This document shows, piece by piece, positions 1 through 8,054 of a DNA stretch of 18,138 bases (position 1 is its first letter; every line of letters starts with the position of its first letter). The stretch spans positions 1 to 18,138 of the forward strand of contig DIUC01000062.1 in assembly GCA_002435785.1 (NCBI GenBank), in the 5' to 3' direction. Made by a program: the position numbers and the translations under genes. The notes beneath the pieces are model-generated. The model was not told the DNA's origin. It ran no database searches and saw only the letters and a program-made list of their open reading frames with translations. Source of the stretch: Saprospiraceae bacterium UBA6168 (GTDB taxonomy: Bacteria; Bacteroidota; Bacteroidia; Chitinophagales; Saprospiraceae).

Positions 1-650
1 TATAGGTCCAAGTGTAGGTCTTGGTGCCTTCGCAAGCTGGCGTGGCACTAACGACCGGGCCGGTCGGCGTGATTGTTTCGCCACAATCGCTCAATACTGT
101 TGGCGGTGTCGGCGTGGTGATGTCCGCAGGACATGCGACGGTGGCGCTGCCGTTTGCCGGAACGGTAAAATCATTTCTTTCGATGGTGTACGTGAAGACC
201 CAATCATGCGAGTTGCCCTCGCAATCGGTATAGGTCCAAGTGTAGGTCTTGGTCCCCTCGCAAGCTGGCGTGGCACTAACGACCGGGCCGGTTGGGTTCA
301 GCAACTGGCCGCAGTTGTCGGCGACGATGGGCCGCATGGGCTGCACGGCCAGTGACGGGCAAGAAACCGTGGCACTGCCATTGGCGGGCATGGTGAAATC
401 TTCCCGCTCGATGGTGTACTCGAAGCTCCATGAATGTTGTCCCCCGTCACAGTCGGTGTAGGTCCATGTGTAGGTCCGTGTGCCTTCGCAGGTGAGCGGG
501 TTGGGGTTGTTCACGATGGTTGGGCCAGACGAAGGGGTGACGGATTGCCCGAGCTGGTCGGTGCCGTTGGGGGGGGTAGGTTGGGTTGCATGAGCTGGGC
601 AAGCCACCGTCGCTGCGCCGTTGGCGGGCAATGTGATGGTCGGGAGGGTG
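1..650 (-). repeat. 228-bp tandem repeats encoding 76-residue HYR-like units
   Basis: The same sequence (beginning TATAGGTCCAAGTGTAGG on the plus strand) recurs at 1 and 229, with a diverged copy at 457, giving an exact 228-bp period within the coding frame. Each unit encodes VPANGSATVACP, then a DNCG-type motif, PTGPVVSATPACEGT, TYTWTYTDCEGN and W.F.YTIER. The unit nearest the TSP3 block has lost the NCG cysteine (DQLGQS). The array continues off the left edge. Units of the same type occur in the protein at 14566-18138. Confidence 0.85.
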
Positions 651-2980
651 CAGGGGTCACAGGCATCACCGAGGCCGTCGTTGTCCGAATCAGCTTGGTT
701 GGGGTTGGAAACGGTCGGGCAGTTGTCGCATACGTCGCCTCTGCCGTCGTTGTCCGAATCAGCTTGGTTGGGGTTGGAAACGGTCGGGCAGTTGTCGCAT
801 ACGTCGCCTCTGCCGTCGTTGTCCGTGTCGGCCTGATTGGCATTGGCCACGGCGGGGCAGTTGTCATTACAGTCGGCAACACCGTCATTGTCTGAGTCCA
901 CGTCGCTCTGGTATTCGTAAGCACCCATGTCTATCTGCACGGTTCCTGTAATGGCATCAAACTTCCGGAGGTTGTTGTCAAGGTCCACCAAAGTGCTGTT
1001 GGCGGCATCGCTGCCAGCGTCGATGGCGGGGGAGCAGGCTGTGAGGCGTAGGTTGCCGCCAGCTTGGTTTACAAAAAGTGGGTCAAGGTTCAAGTTGCCT
1101 GTGCCAGCGTAGCCTCCTTGCACAATGGAGTAGGTGACGGCGGGATTAGATGCATTGTTGAAAATTCCACTGTTATTGCCCCAAATGATACAGTTGGTCA
1201 AGATGGAAGAAGATGAGAAAAAATTGGCAACGCCCCCTCCGCCCACGCCAGCATTATTTCCTGAAAAAGTACAATTGATGATAGAAGGAGAGGAAGAATT
1301 AAGATTAATCATCCCACCGCCAAAATTTCCTCCTGCATTATTAATAAATGAACAATTGGTTACTATCGGTGAAGAAGACGTGTTGTTGAACATCCCTCCA
1401 CCATTAAAATTTACCGAATTATTTATGAAAATGCAGTTGCTTACCTTTGGTGAGGCGGAAGAGTTGTACATCCCTCCACCATCTTGATGAGGATTATTAC
1501 CATTTGCTCTTCCTTCAGTGATTGTAAATCCATCCAATATGGCAGTGTTATTTAATCCTGAATTATTGAACACGTGGTAACTGTTGTCACTATTATTACC
1601 CACAGTGCCGATGTCGCCGCTGAGTGTGGTCACATTCGTCACCCAGTTCCGGCCGGAAAGCGCTGTCTCCGTTCCGTTGAAGCCACCGTAGATGGCTACG
1701 CCGTTTTTCATCACAAAGGAAATGGTTCGGTCGGTGCCGGTGGTGGGCTTGTAGGTGCCTGCGGCGACCCAGATTTGGGTGATATTGGAGCATTGGTTCG
1801 CCAGGGCGAGGGCGCTTTGCAAGCTGTTGAAAGCGTTCGCCCAACTCTTGCCGTTGTTGGCACCAGAGGCGTTGGCTTTCACGTAAACGATATTGCCGCT
1901 GGTGAGGCAGGTGGTGCAGACGTTGTAGCTGAATTGATATTCGTAAGCGCCCATGTCCGTGATGGCTGAACCGGTGGCGTTGAATGGGCGGGCGTTGCCG
2001 TCGAGGTCGTTGGTTGGAGCGCCGGTGTTTGTGCCGGCATCAATAGCGGGCGAGCATGCATTGAGGCGAAGGTTGCCGCCCGCTGCGTTGACGAAGAGCG
2101 GGTCGGCGTTCAGGTTACCGGTACCAGCGTAGCCGCCTTGCACGATGGAGTAGGTGACGTTTACAGATGCATTAATACTTATGTAAATACCATTTTGCCA
2201 AATAATGCAATTTGTTAGTGTTAAAGGCGGGGCATCCTGGCAATACACGGCATTTTGGTTGCCATAGATTGTGCAATTAGTCAATGTAGTGGAGGCTCCA
2301 AATATATTAAGCACTCCGGCCCCTACATTAGAGGATGTGTTCCCAAAAAAGATACAGTTGATAACGGTAGGCGAAGCTCCTTGCATGTTACACATTCCGC
2401 CATTTGCATAGCTACCTGTATTTCCCGAAAAAACACAATTCCTAACTGTCGGAGAAACCCCTCCTGCATTTAACATACCTCCGCCAAAAACATTTGCATT
2501 ACCTCCGGTAATAATAAATCCATCCAAAAGAGCACTATTTGTAACTCCATTATTGGAGTTGACAACTACATTGTAGCTATTATCACTAATGTCATTAATT
2601 ACCCCGATATCCCCGCTGAGGGTGGTCACATTCGTCACCCAGTTTCTGTCTGCAAATGTTGGGTTGCCCGAATTCGGAAAGCCGCCGTAGATGCCCACGC
2701 CGTTTTTCATCGAAAAGGAAATATTACGGTCGGTGGTCGTGGTGGGCTTGTAGGTGCCTGCGGCGACCCATACTTCGTCTCCCGATCCGGAGGCGTTAAT
2801 CATTGCTTGCAAATTGCCAGAGGCATTTGCCCACGTAGAGCCATCGCCGCTACCACTGGCGGTAGGCCTGACATAGCGAGTGGTCGCCTGCATTTGCAAC
2901 ATCAGGCAAAGCAGCAAGCAGACTAAAGCGCTTCGCAACAGGTATGCAGGAAGACTTGGAAATGTAGATTGACTTTTCAT
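1..2980 (-). CDS. Giant secreted beta-helix / TSP3 / HYR-repeat surface protein (3' end beyond window)
   Basis: The minus-strand frame is open from an ATG at 2980 to the left edge (993 residues, no stop). Residues 1-33 form a signal peptide with a Leu-rich core (LVCLLLCLML). Two homologous parallel beta-helix domains follow (about 35-350 and 360-690). Each opens with a G..WANA segment and VWVAAGTYKPTT, has rungs of the type GGGM.N....P.V.NC.F..N, and closes with NLRL.ACSPAIDAG and DMGAYEYQ, as in choice-of-anchor Q proteins. Residues about 692-776 are thrombospondin type 3 repeats (DSDNDGRGDVCDNCP), which bind calcium. The remainder is 76-residue HYR-like units (VPANGSATVACP, TYTWTYTDCEGN). 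It is probably an exported T9SS substrate acting at or beyond the cell surface; the sorting domain would lie past the edge, so that is inference. A three-box 21-bp array lies 216 bp upstream. Ligand and biological role are unknown. Confidence 0.9.
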   Translation of the reverse strand, partial: MKSQSTFPSLPAYLLRSALVCLLLCLMLQMQATTRYVRPTASGSGDGSTWANASGNLQAMINASGSGDEVWVAAGTYKPTTTTDRNISFSMKNGVGIYGGFPNSGNPTFADRNWVTNVTTLSGDIGVINDISDNSYNVVVNSNNGVTNSALLDGFIITGGNANVFGGGMLNAGGVSPTVRNCVFSGNTGSYANGGMCNMQGASPTVINCIFFGNTSSNVGAGVLNIFGASTTLTNCTIYGNQNAVYCQDAPPLTLTNCIIWQNGIYISINASVNVTYSIVQGGYAGTGNLNADPLFVNAAGGNLRLNACSPAIDAGTNTGAPTNDLDGNARPFNATGSAITDMGAYEYQFSYNVCTTCLTSGNIVYVKANASGANNGKSWANAFNSLQSALALANQCSNITQIWVAAGTYKPTTGTDRTISFVMKNGVAIYGGFNGTETALSGRNWVTNVTTLSGDIGTVGNNSDNSYHVFNNSGLNNTAILDGFTITEGRANGNNPHQDGGGMYNSSASPKVSNCIFINNSVNFNGGGMFNNTSSSPIVTNCSFINNAGGNFGGGMINLNSSSPSIINCTFSGNNAGVGGGGVANFFSSSSILTNCIIWGNNSGIFNNASNPAVTYSIVQGGYAGTGNLNLDPLFVNQAGGNLRLTACSPAIDAGSDAANSTLVDLDNNLRKFDAITGTVQIDMGAYEYQSDVDSDNDGVADCNDNCPAVANANQADTDNDGRGDVCDNCPTVSNPNQADSDNDGRGDVCDNCPTVSNPNQADSDNDGLGDACDPCTLPTITLPANGAATVACPAHATQPTPPNGTDQLGQSVTPSSGPTIVNNPNPLTCEGTRTYTWTYTDCDGGQHSWSFEYTIEREDFTMPANGSATVSCPSLAVQPMRPIVADNCGQLLNPTGPVVSATPACEGTKTYTWTYTDCEGNSHDWVFTYTIERNDFTVPANGSATVACPADITTPTPPTVLSDCGETITPTGPVVSATPACEGTKTYTWTY
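677..883 (-). repeat. 69-bp tandem repeats encoding thrombospondin type 3 units
   Basis: Copies at 677-745 and 746-814 appear identical; a third at 815-883 is diverged. Each 69-bp unit encodes 23 residues with the calcium-binding pattern D.DNDGRGDVCDNCP followed by TVSNPNQA. The two identical units indicate a recent in-frame duplication. Such blocks usually form a calcium-rigidified stalk, here between the beta-helix and HYR regions. Confidence 0.9.
930..2895 (-). repeat. About 1-kb in-frame duplication of a beta-helix domain
   Basis: Two domain copies, roughly 1960-2895 (first in the protein) and 930-1890 (second), share nearly identical framing segments. Examples are the DNA encoding VTNVTTLSGDIG near 1617 and 2613, TYSIVQGGYAGTGNLN near 1112 and 2133, and the AIDAG...MGAYEYQ closure. 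The central rung-coding segments (about 1145-1600 and 2160-2605) are much more A/T-rich and diverged. Paralogous beta-helix domains within one polypeptide fit a tandem duplication followed by divergence of the core. Confidence 0.8.
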
Positions 2981-3031
2981 AAAACAACATTTTAAGGATG
3001 AAATAGAAGCTTGGTTATTCATGGGAGGCAG
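2981..3031 (-). promoter_or_regulatory. 5' leader shared with surface gene 2
   Basis: The 50 bp before the ATG at 2980 resemble those before the ATG at 7951. Read from the gene outward on the plus strand, both run ACAACA, then a TTTTAA tract, GG, TGAA and, about 30-45 bp out, TTGG.T.TTC.TG. On the coding strand this gives CCAAG, then an A/T-rich TATTTCA-like block, then TTAAAAT.GTTGT just before ATG. The A/T block may be the -7 region, but no perfect TAnnTTTG is present. Confidence 0.5.
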
Positions 3032-3097
3032 AGTTACCCCCACCACCGCCCCAGCGTTATGCCAGGGCGGGGCAGGGTGCCGAAAAATGTTGTACCA

Positions 3098-3136
3098 TTT
3101 TTTCCAACACCCCGCCGAAGCAGCCATTGGAAAAAA
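3098..3136. other. Perfect 10-bp inverted repeat in the upstream region of surface gene 1
   Basis: TTTTTTCCAA at 3098-3107 and TTGGAAAAAA at 3127-3136 are exact inverse complements separated by 19 bp. A second, GC-rich hairpin (CCGCCC at 3046-3051, GGGCGG at 3065-3070) lies closer to the gene. Both sit in the 348-bp gap (2981-3328) between the TCAGGGAAG array and the start codon. They could be a protein-binding palindrome or mRNA leader hairpins. No gene was found in this gap. Confidence 0.4.
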
Positions 3137-3196
3137 CGGCAGTGAACATTTATGGGCATGAAGTTGGGGGCAAGCAGCGTCAAGAATGAAATTTTT

Positions 3197-3247
3197 TCAG
3201 GGAAGGCCAGGCAGAATTCAGGGAAGGGCGGGAATTTCTCAGGGAAG
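3197..3247 (-). promoter_or_regulatory. Three-box direct-repeat array, 21-bp period (candidate LytTR operator)
   Basis: TCAGGGAAG occurs at 3197-3205, 3218-3226 and 3239-3247, exactly 21 bp apart, with non-identical 12-bp spacers. Known LytTR-family regulators bind 9-bp direct repeats separated by 12-13 bp, and the AgrA-type box (ACAGTTAAG) shares six of nine positions with this one. The array lies 216 bp upstream of the gene starting at 2980 and just beyond the terminator of the preceding gene. On the coding strand the box reads CTTCCCTGA. Assignment to the regulator at 11092-11847 is inference. Confidence 0.6.
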
Positions 3248-3263
3248 CCTTTTTGAAAATGGA

Positions 3264-3292
3264 AAAGAGAGCGGCAAGTTGCCGCTCTCTTT
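3264..3292 (-). terminator. Rho-independent terminator of surface gene 2
   Basis: AAAGAGAGCGGCAA (3264-3277) and TTGCCGCTCTCTTT (3279-3292) form a perfect 14-bp stem around a single central base. It begins 37 bp past the stop codon at 3329-3331. On the minus strand it is followed by a T-rich tract (TTTTCCATTTTC). The hairpin separates the 1540-residue gene from the array controlling the next gene. Confidence 0.8.
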
Positions 3293-3328
3293 CAAAGCCT
3301 ACCATTAATGGTAAATAGCTAAAGTAGC

Positions 3329-6300
3329 TTATCTCGCAATCACCAACCGTTGCACCATTTTCTCCCCATTGGAAACTGCCGTCACCGTGTAAATGCCTGC
3401 TCCAAAGCGAGCATCACCCAGATTAATGACAGTGGCGATTTGACCCGCCTCCATTTGGCCTGTCCAAACCAACCTGCCAAGCTGGTCGTGAATGGTCAGC
3501 ATGGCGGCGGACTCGGTTCCGTGCAAGTGGATGTTGACATCGTCGCTGGCTGGGTTCGGGAACAGTTCCATCAGCAGGCCTTCTTCCATTTCAGCCACGG
3601 GTCCAGTGATGCTGGGCGGCCCGGCAAGCATTAGCGGTGTGGAGAACGGACAAACGCTGGCGTCCCAGTTCCAGTACACATTGTCCTTCGAGTCAATTTT
3701 TTCAGCAATGAACAAGCCGGTCATGTAGGTCGGATTACCGACAGGCGTTTTGTCCACGTGGATGTGCTTCTGGCAGTAAATGTTAGCGGTTATGCTGTTG
3801 CCGTCGTCAATTTTCACATGATCATCCACGTAAATCCAGACCATGTTCCCGTTGTTGGAGATGGTGACATACTTGTCAGAGTCTAATTTTTTCTCAATCA
3901 ACAGGTTTGTATTCTGCGCAAAACTGACCGACGAGCCTTCCTTCAGTTTCAGGTCTTTGACGTTGATGGTAGCATGGCCACTGAAGGTGACGCTGACGTT
4001 TTTACCCACTGTAATATCCTTATAACAAGCTAAGTTGAGCGTTACCGGGCCGCTGTTGTCCGGTATGTTCAGGTTGTTGTTGCACGTGCCGGAGTAGGGC
4101 AGGAAGGCTGGCAGTAGGCTGGCGCTTACTTGGCCGGGGTAATAGGTCGCCACTTGGCTTCCGCCGTTGAGATCGAGCACGGGGGCTTTGACGAAGGTGT
4201 TCGTCGCAGTGACCATGGTGGCGTGTTCCAGTTTAGCCTTTTTACCGGCATTCACCACACCGACTCCGCCGCTCTGGACGGTATTCTTTTTCATTTTTAC
4301 TTCGTCAAGACCGATGGCGGTGTAAGCCCAGAGCAGGTCGGGGTCGCCGGATTTGAGTACCGTGACGGTGAAGGAGCAACCGACGGAATTGTTCGACGGG
4401 TCGGTGGACGTCCACGAGTTGGTGGTCACGCCGACGGGGAATGCGCTGCCGGAGGCGAGGCCGCCCGTTTGCGCCAGCAAAAAGGAACAATTGTCCGAGC
4501 CGCTGACGGTGTAGCTTACCACTGCGCTGCACTGGCCTCCGTCGTTGTTGACGGTGATAGGCGCTGGGCAAGTGATGGTCGGGTTTTCGTTGTCAATGAC
4601 GGTGACCGTGAAGGAGCAAGAGACAGCGTTGTTCGCCGGGTCGGTGGCCGTCCAACTGTTGGTCGTCGTGCCAACGGGGAAGGCGGTTCCAGAGGCCTGA
4701 CCTGCCGTTTGCGACAGCGTGAAGGAACAGTTGTCCGTGCCGTTGACGGAGTAGCTTACCACTGCGCTGCACTGGCCTCCGTCGTTGTTGACGGTGATGG
4801 GCGCTGGGCAGGTGATGGTCGGATTTTCGTTGTCAATGACGGTGACGGTGAAGGAGCAAGAGACAGCGTTGTTCGCCGGGTCGGTGGCTGTCCAACTGTT
4901 GTTCGTCGTGCCAACGGGGAAGGCGGTGCCAGAGGCCTGACCTGCCGTTTGCGACAGCGTGAAGGAACAGTTGTCCGTGCCGCTCACCAAGTAGCTTACC
5001 ACTGCGCTGCACTGGCCTCCGTCGTTGTTGACGGTGATAGGCGCTGGGCAAGTGATGGTCGGGTTTTCGTTGTCAATGACGGTGACCGTGAATGAACAGC
5101 CAACGGAATTGTTCGCCGGGTCGGTAGCTGTGAACGAGTTGTTCGTAGTGCCAACGGGGAAGGCCGTGCCAGAGGCCTGACCTGCCGTTTGCGACAGCGT
5201 GAAGGAACAATTGTCCGTGCCGCTCACCAAGTAGCTTACCACTGCGCTGCACTGGCCTCCGTCGTTGTTGACGGTGATGGGCGCTGGGCAGGTGATGGTC
5301 GGGTTTTCGTTGTCAATGACGGTGACGGTGGCGGTGCAGGTGCCAGTGTTGCCATGAACGTCATACACAGTAAGGGTAACGTTATTTAACCCAAGGTCTG
5401 CACAGGTGAAACTGGTTTGTGAAGCTACTGAACTGAATATCCCGCAATTGTCATAACTGCCACCGTCCAAAGGCGATGAAACAATGATGGGTGAATAACG
5501 GAAAGCAACGTTATTGGTATAATTTGCACCACTGTGATAGGCATACATTCCTGTTATCACATAGCCGGCAGGTGCATACTGTGAAGTAGTGACGGGGCTG
5601 TTGGAAAAGCAACCAGATCCGTTCAAACTTGCAATCGCAATTGTGCCGGTACTATTAACTGCCCTGGCTATAATGTCAGCAATAGATTTCCCATGGCCAT
5701 TCAGGTATTTCAGTGTGCGGTAAGGGCTGAAATTATAATTCCTGTCTTCGATAGTGGCCCCTACCATGACGTTGTTCCCGGAAAGCACCTTAGCACCGGA
5801 GCTTGTCCCGGACAATCCAGAACTAAAACATGTTACTGCCGTAGTAGCCCCAAGTGTACCGTCCGGCATTAGCTCCTTGCAGATTAAACGGAAGTCGTCA
5901 ATGATGCAACCGGCGAATCCTTCGTACCCGACAGCCACATATCCGGCAGGACAATCACAAACTGTATTTAATGGAGCGTTGGCATCGCCCTGGTTAGGAA
6001 GTGCGCCTGCTACGGGCCCAACACTTACACTGATAGCTGGCAGGCTTCCATTCCCGTTGGCACCCAACTGGACTGTTGCATTCTGGCAAACGGCTGAGGG
6101 TGCAATATTGTCCTGAACCGTTACCACCGCAGTGCAAGTAGCCGTATTGTTGTTGCCGTCGTTTACCGTCAGCGTTACCTGATTCAGGCCTTCGTTGATA
6201 CAAGTAAAGGAGTTTGGTGAAACGCTTTGCAGGTTGACAGTACCACAATTATCCGAACCGCTTTGGAAAATATTTGCAGGAACAATGGTTGCTTGTCCGC

Positions 6301-7951
6301 TTGCATCCAAGCTGACGGTATGGGGTTTACAAACTACAGTTGGCGCTATATTGTCCACCACCGTTATCGTAAAGCTGCACTGATTGGTTAGCCCAGCCGC
6401 ATCGGTGACGACAAAAGTATTGGTCGTCGTGCCTTTCGGGAAAATGGCATTTTGCGCCAAACCCGCCGTCTGCACGAAGCGGGCGCCTTCCACCTCAAGC
6501 ACCCATTTTTCAGGAATATGCAATTTGTGGTCGTTCCACGTATTGCTACCCCAGGTTATGATACCGTCTTCGTTGCCACTGTTGTTGGGCTCACCGGGCG
6601 ACCAATTGGTATAAATGAAAGGCTCAAAAGTTTCCCATACCCATGTTCCTTCCACCAATTCGTCCATACCACCGAGCCATGCAATGGGAGGCGGTATCAA
6701 GGCATTTTCAGCGGCGGAAGTGACGACTGCCAAATGACCGCCAGCCGCCCTGGCATTTGCCCTCGCCGTATGATAATCGGCTGTTGTAGTAGAAAGGTAG
6801 TAATAGCTGCCTAAACCTTGAGAATGGTAAGTATATCCGGCGGGCGTAGCCGGATCGCAGTTGTCGGAAGCAATTGGCGAGGTATAAATTACCCTTGCCC
6901 CGCAAGTACCGGGGTCAACATTGACCATCATGTTAGTTGGGCAAGTGATAGTGGGGAGCTGGTTGTCAACCACCGTCACAGTTTGGTTGCAGGTAACGGA
7001 ATTCGTGCCGTCGTTCGCCGTGTGCGTTACGGTAGTTGTTCCCACTGGGTAAGTTGCAGGACCGTTATTGGTCACGACCAGCCCCGTGCAATTGTCAGAG
7101 GCGGCTGGATTTCCCAACACTACGCCGGTCGCAGAACAGCTACCGGGGTCGGCATTCACGGTTTTGTTCGGCGGGCAAGTGATGGTGGGCGGAATATTGT
7201 CCACCACCGTTATCGTAAAGCTGCACTGATTGGTTAGCCCAGCCGCATCGGTGACGACAAAAGTATTGGTAGTCGTGCCTTTCGGGAACAAGGCGTTCTG
7301 CGCCAAGCCTGCCGTTTGCACGAAGCGGGCGCCTTCCACTTCAAGCACCCATTTTTCAGGAATATGCAATTTGTGGTCGTTCCACGTATTGCTACCCCAA
7401 GTAATGATACCGTCTTCGTTGCCGCTGTTGTTAGGTTCGCCGGGCGACCAATTGGTGTAGCTGAACGGCTCAAAAGTTTCCCATACCCATGTTCCTTCCA
7501 CCAATTCGTCCGTACCGCCGAGCCAGGCAATGGGAGGCGGCAGCAAGGCATTTTCAGCGGCGGAAGTGACAACTGCCAAATGACCGCCAGCCGCCCTGGC
7601 ATTGGCTCTCGCTGTATGATAATCGGCAGTTGTAGTGGAAAGGTAATAATAACTGCCGCCACCCTGTGAATGGTAAGTGTAACCAGCAGGCGTAGCCGGC
7701 GGGGCGTCATCGGAAGCTACCGGAGAAGGATATAGTACCCTTGCTACACATGTTCCTGGTGATACGTTTACCGTAATGCTTGCTGGGCAAGTAATGGAAG
7801 GAGGTTGATTGTCTTCGACACAATCTTTTTTGATGGAATATGGGCATACGCCCGTAGCCTGCACCTGCAATACAAGGAAAAATAATAGCAAGGTTAGTGC
7901 TCCTCCCGACAAGGGTGGCGATTGATTTGAAAGAAAGTTTTGCTTTTTCAT
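3329..7951 (-). CDS. T9SS-secreted adhesin-like protein: two C-type-lectin domains plus HYR repeats
   Basis: Complete 1540-residue protein. Residues 1-33 are a signal peptide. An HYR-like segment leads into C-type-lectin-like domain 1 (about 90-210), then HYR (250-330) and lectin-like domain 2 (about 372-490). Both lectin domains carry WLGG, the sugar/calcium motif EPN (172-174, 454-456) and WND (190-192, 472-474), but lack the usual disulfide cysteines. EPN is typical of mannose-type ligands in this fold, so calcium-dependent glycan binding is a reasonable inference. Residues about 640-830 are a Cys-containing insert I do not recognise. Four 80-residue HYR units follow (881 to about 1196), then an unrecognised beta-rich region (1200-1460) and a T9SS sorting domain (about 1465-1540: ELFPNPASDDVNI, DQLGRLV, GIYTV, KMVQRLVI). 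It is probably displayed on or released from the cell surface. The ATG at 7951 is fixed by the signal peptide. A three-box array lies 103 bp upstream. Confidence 0.93.
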   Translation of the reverse strand: MKKQNFLSNQSPPLSGGALTLLLFFLVLQVQATGVCPYSIKKDCVEDNQPPSITCPASITVNVSPGTCVARVLYPSPVASDDAPPATPAGYTYHSQGGGSYYYLSTTTADYHTARANARAAGGHLAVVTSAAENALLPPPIAWLGGTDELVEGTWVWETFEPFSYTNWSPGEPNNSGNEDGIITWGSNTWNDHKLHIPEKWVLEVEGARFVQTAGLAQNALFPKGTTTNTFVVTDAAGLTNQCSFTITVVDNIPPTITCPPNKTVNADPGSCSATGVVLGNPAASDNCTGLVVTNNGPATYPVGTTTVTHTANDGTNSVTCNQTVTVVDNQLPTITCPTNMMVNVDPGTCGARVIYTSPIASDNCDPATPAGYTYHSQGLGSYYYLSTTTADYHTARANARAAGGHLAVVTSAAENALIPPPIAWLGGMDELVEGTWVWETFEPFIYTNWSPGEPNNSGNEDGIITWGSNTWNDHKLHIPEKWVLEVEGARFVQTAGLAQNAIFPKGTTTNTFVVTDAAGLTNQCSFTITVVDNIAPTVVCKPHTVSLDASGQATIVPANIFQSGSDNCGTVNLQSVSPNSFTCINEGLNQVTLTVNDGNNNTATCTAVVTVQDNIAPSAVCQNATVQLGANGNGSLPAISVSVGPVAGALPNQGDANAPLNTVCDCPAGYVAVGYEGFAGCIIDDFRLICKELMPDGTLGATTAVTCFSSGLSGTSSGAKVLSGNNVMVGATIEDRNYNFSPYRTLKYLNGHGKSIADIIARAVNSTGTIAIASLNGSGCFSNSPVTTSQYAPAGYVITGMYAYHSGANYTNNVAFRYSPIIVSSPLDGGSYDNCGIFSSVASQTSFTCADLGLNNVTLTVYDVHGNTGTCTATVTVIDNENPTITCPAPITVNNDGGQCSAVVSYLVSGTDNCSFTLSQTAGQASGTAFPVGTTNNSFTATDPANNSVGCSFTVTVIDNENPTITCPAPITVNNDGGQCSAVVSYLVSGTDNCSFTLSQTAGQASGTAFPVGTTNNSWTATDPANNAVSCSFTVTVIDNENPTITCPAPITVNNDGGQCSAVVSYSVNGTDNCSFTLSQTAGQASGTAFPVGTTTNSWTATDPANNAVSCSFTVTVIDNENPTITCPAPITVNNDGGQCSAVVSYTVSGSDNCSFLLAQTGGLASGSAFPVGVTTNSWTSTDPSNNSVGCSFTVTVLKSGDPDLLWAYTAIGLDEVKMKKNTVQSGGVGVVNAGKKAKLEHATMVTATNTFVKAPVLDLNGGSQVATYYPGQVSASLLPAFLPYSGTCNNNLNIPDNSGPVTLNLACYKDITVGKNVSVTFSGHATINVKDLKLKEGSSVSFAQNTNLLIEKKLDSDKYVTISNNGNMVWIYVDDHVKIDDGNSITANIYCQKHIHVDKTPVGNPTYMTGLFIAEKIDSKDNVYWNWDASVCPFSTPLMLAGPPSITGPVAEMEEGLLMELFPNPASDDVNIHLHGTESAAMLTIHDQLGRLVWTGQMEAGQIATVINLGDARFGAGIYTVTAVSNGEKMVQRLVIAR
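4364..5311 (-). repeat. Four 240-bp tandem repeats encoding HYR units
   Basis: Units begin near 5311, 5071, 4831 and 4591 at an exact 240-bp period; the last unit is slightly shorter. Each encodes 80 residues: NENPTITCPAPITVNNDGGQ, then CSAVVSY, G.DNCSF.L.QT.G.ASG.AFPVG, and CSFTVTV. Long stretches appear unchanged between units, so duplication or homogenisation is recent. Each unit has about four cysteines, compatible with internal disulfides. HYR modules are Ig-like spacers or adhesion modules in large extracellular proteins. Confidence 0.9.
6344..7695 (-). repeat. Duplicated lectin-like domain blocks, 846 bp apart
   Basis: The segments at about 6344-6849 and 7190-7695 are copies of one block of about 500 bp, with corresponding points offset by 846 bp (282 residues). 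By eye I count about 45 base differences but only about five amino-acid changes (for example WLGGT/WLGGM, FSYTNW/FIYTNW). The lectin-like fold and its EPN and WND motifs are retained in both copies. Confidence 0.85.
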
Positions 7952-8005
7952 GACACAACAATTTTAAAGGTGAATGTGAAAAATTAATACTTGGCTTTTC
8001 GTGAT
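7952..8005 (-). promoter_or_regulatory. Probable promoter/leader of surface gene 2
   Basis: This stretch aligns with the leader before the ATG at 2980 (CCAAG, an A/T block, TTTAAAATTGTTGT before ATG). The A/T block here contains TAATTTTT, one base off the Bacteroidota -7 consensus TAnnTTTG, but I see no TTG at the -33 distance. Its position between the 21-bp array and the start codon fits an activator-dependent promoter. Confidence 0.45.
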
Positions 8006-8054
8006 TGATTGCACGGTGAAAGTGCGGGTAGGCAGGGTCATCGGAACAATTTAT

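Noticed and set aside
1..2980. Apparent lack of a long gene, suggesting a frameshifted or decayed region
   Set aside because: Direct translation from the ATG at 2980 on the minus strand is open to the left edge without any stop; the gene merely has no stop inside the window.
3197..3247. Possible CRISPR array
   Set aside because: The repeated unit is only 9 bp with 12-bp spacers and three copies, and no cas genes are present; it fits a protein-binding direct repeat much better.
4130..5095. A 321-residue plus-strand frame with internal repeats
   Set aside because: It is the reverse shadow of the four HYR units in the minus-strand gene; its repeats simply follow the 240-bp DNA period.
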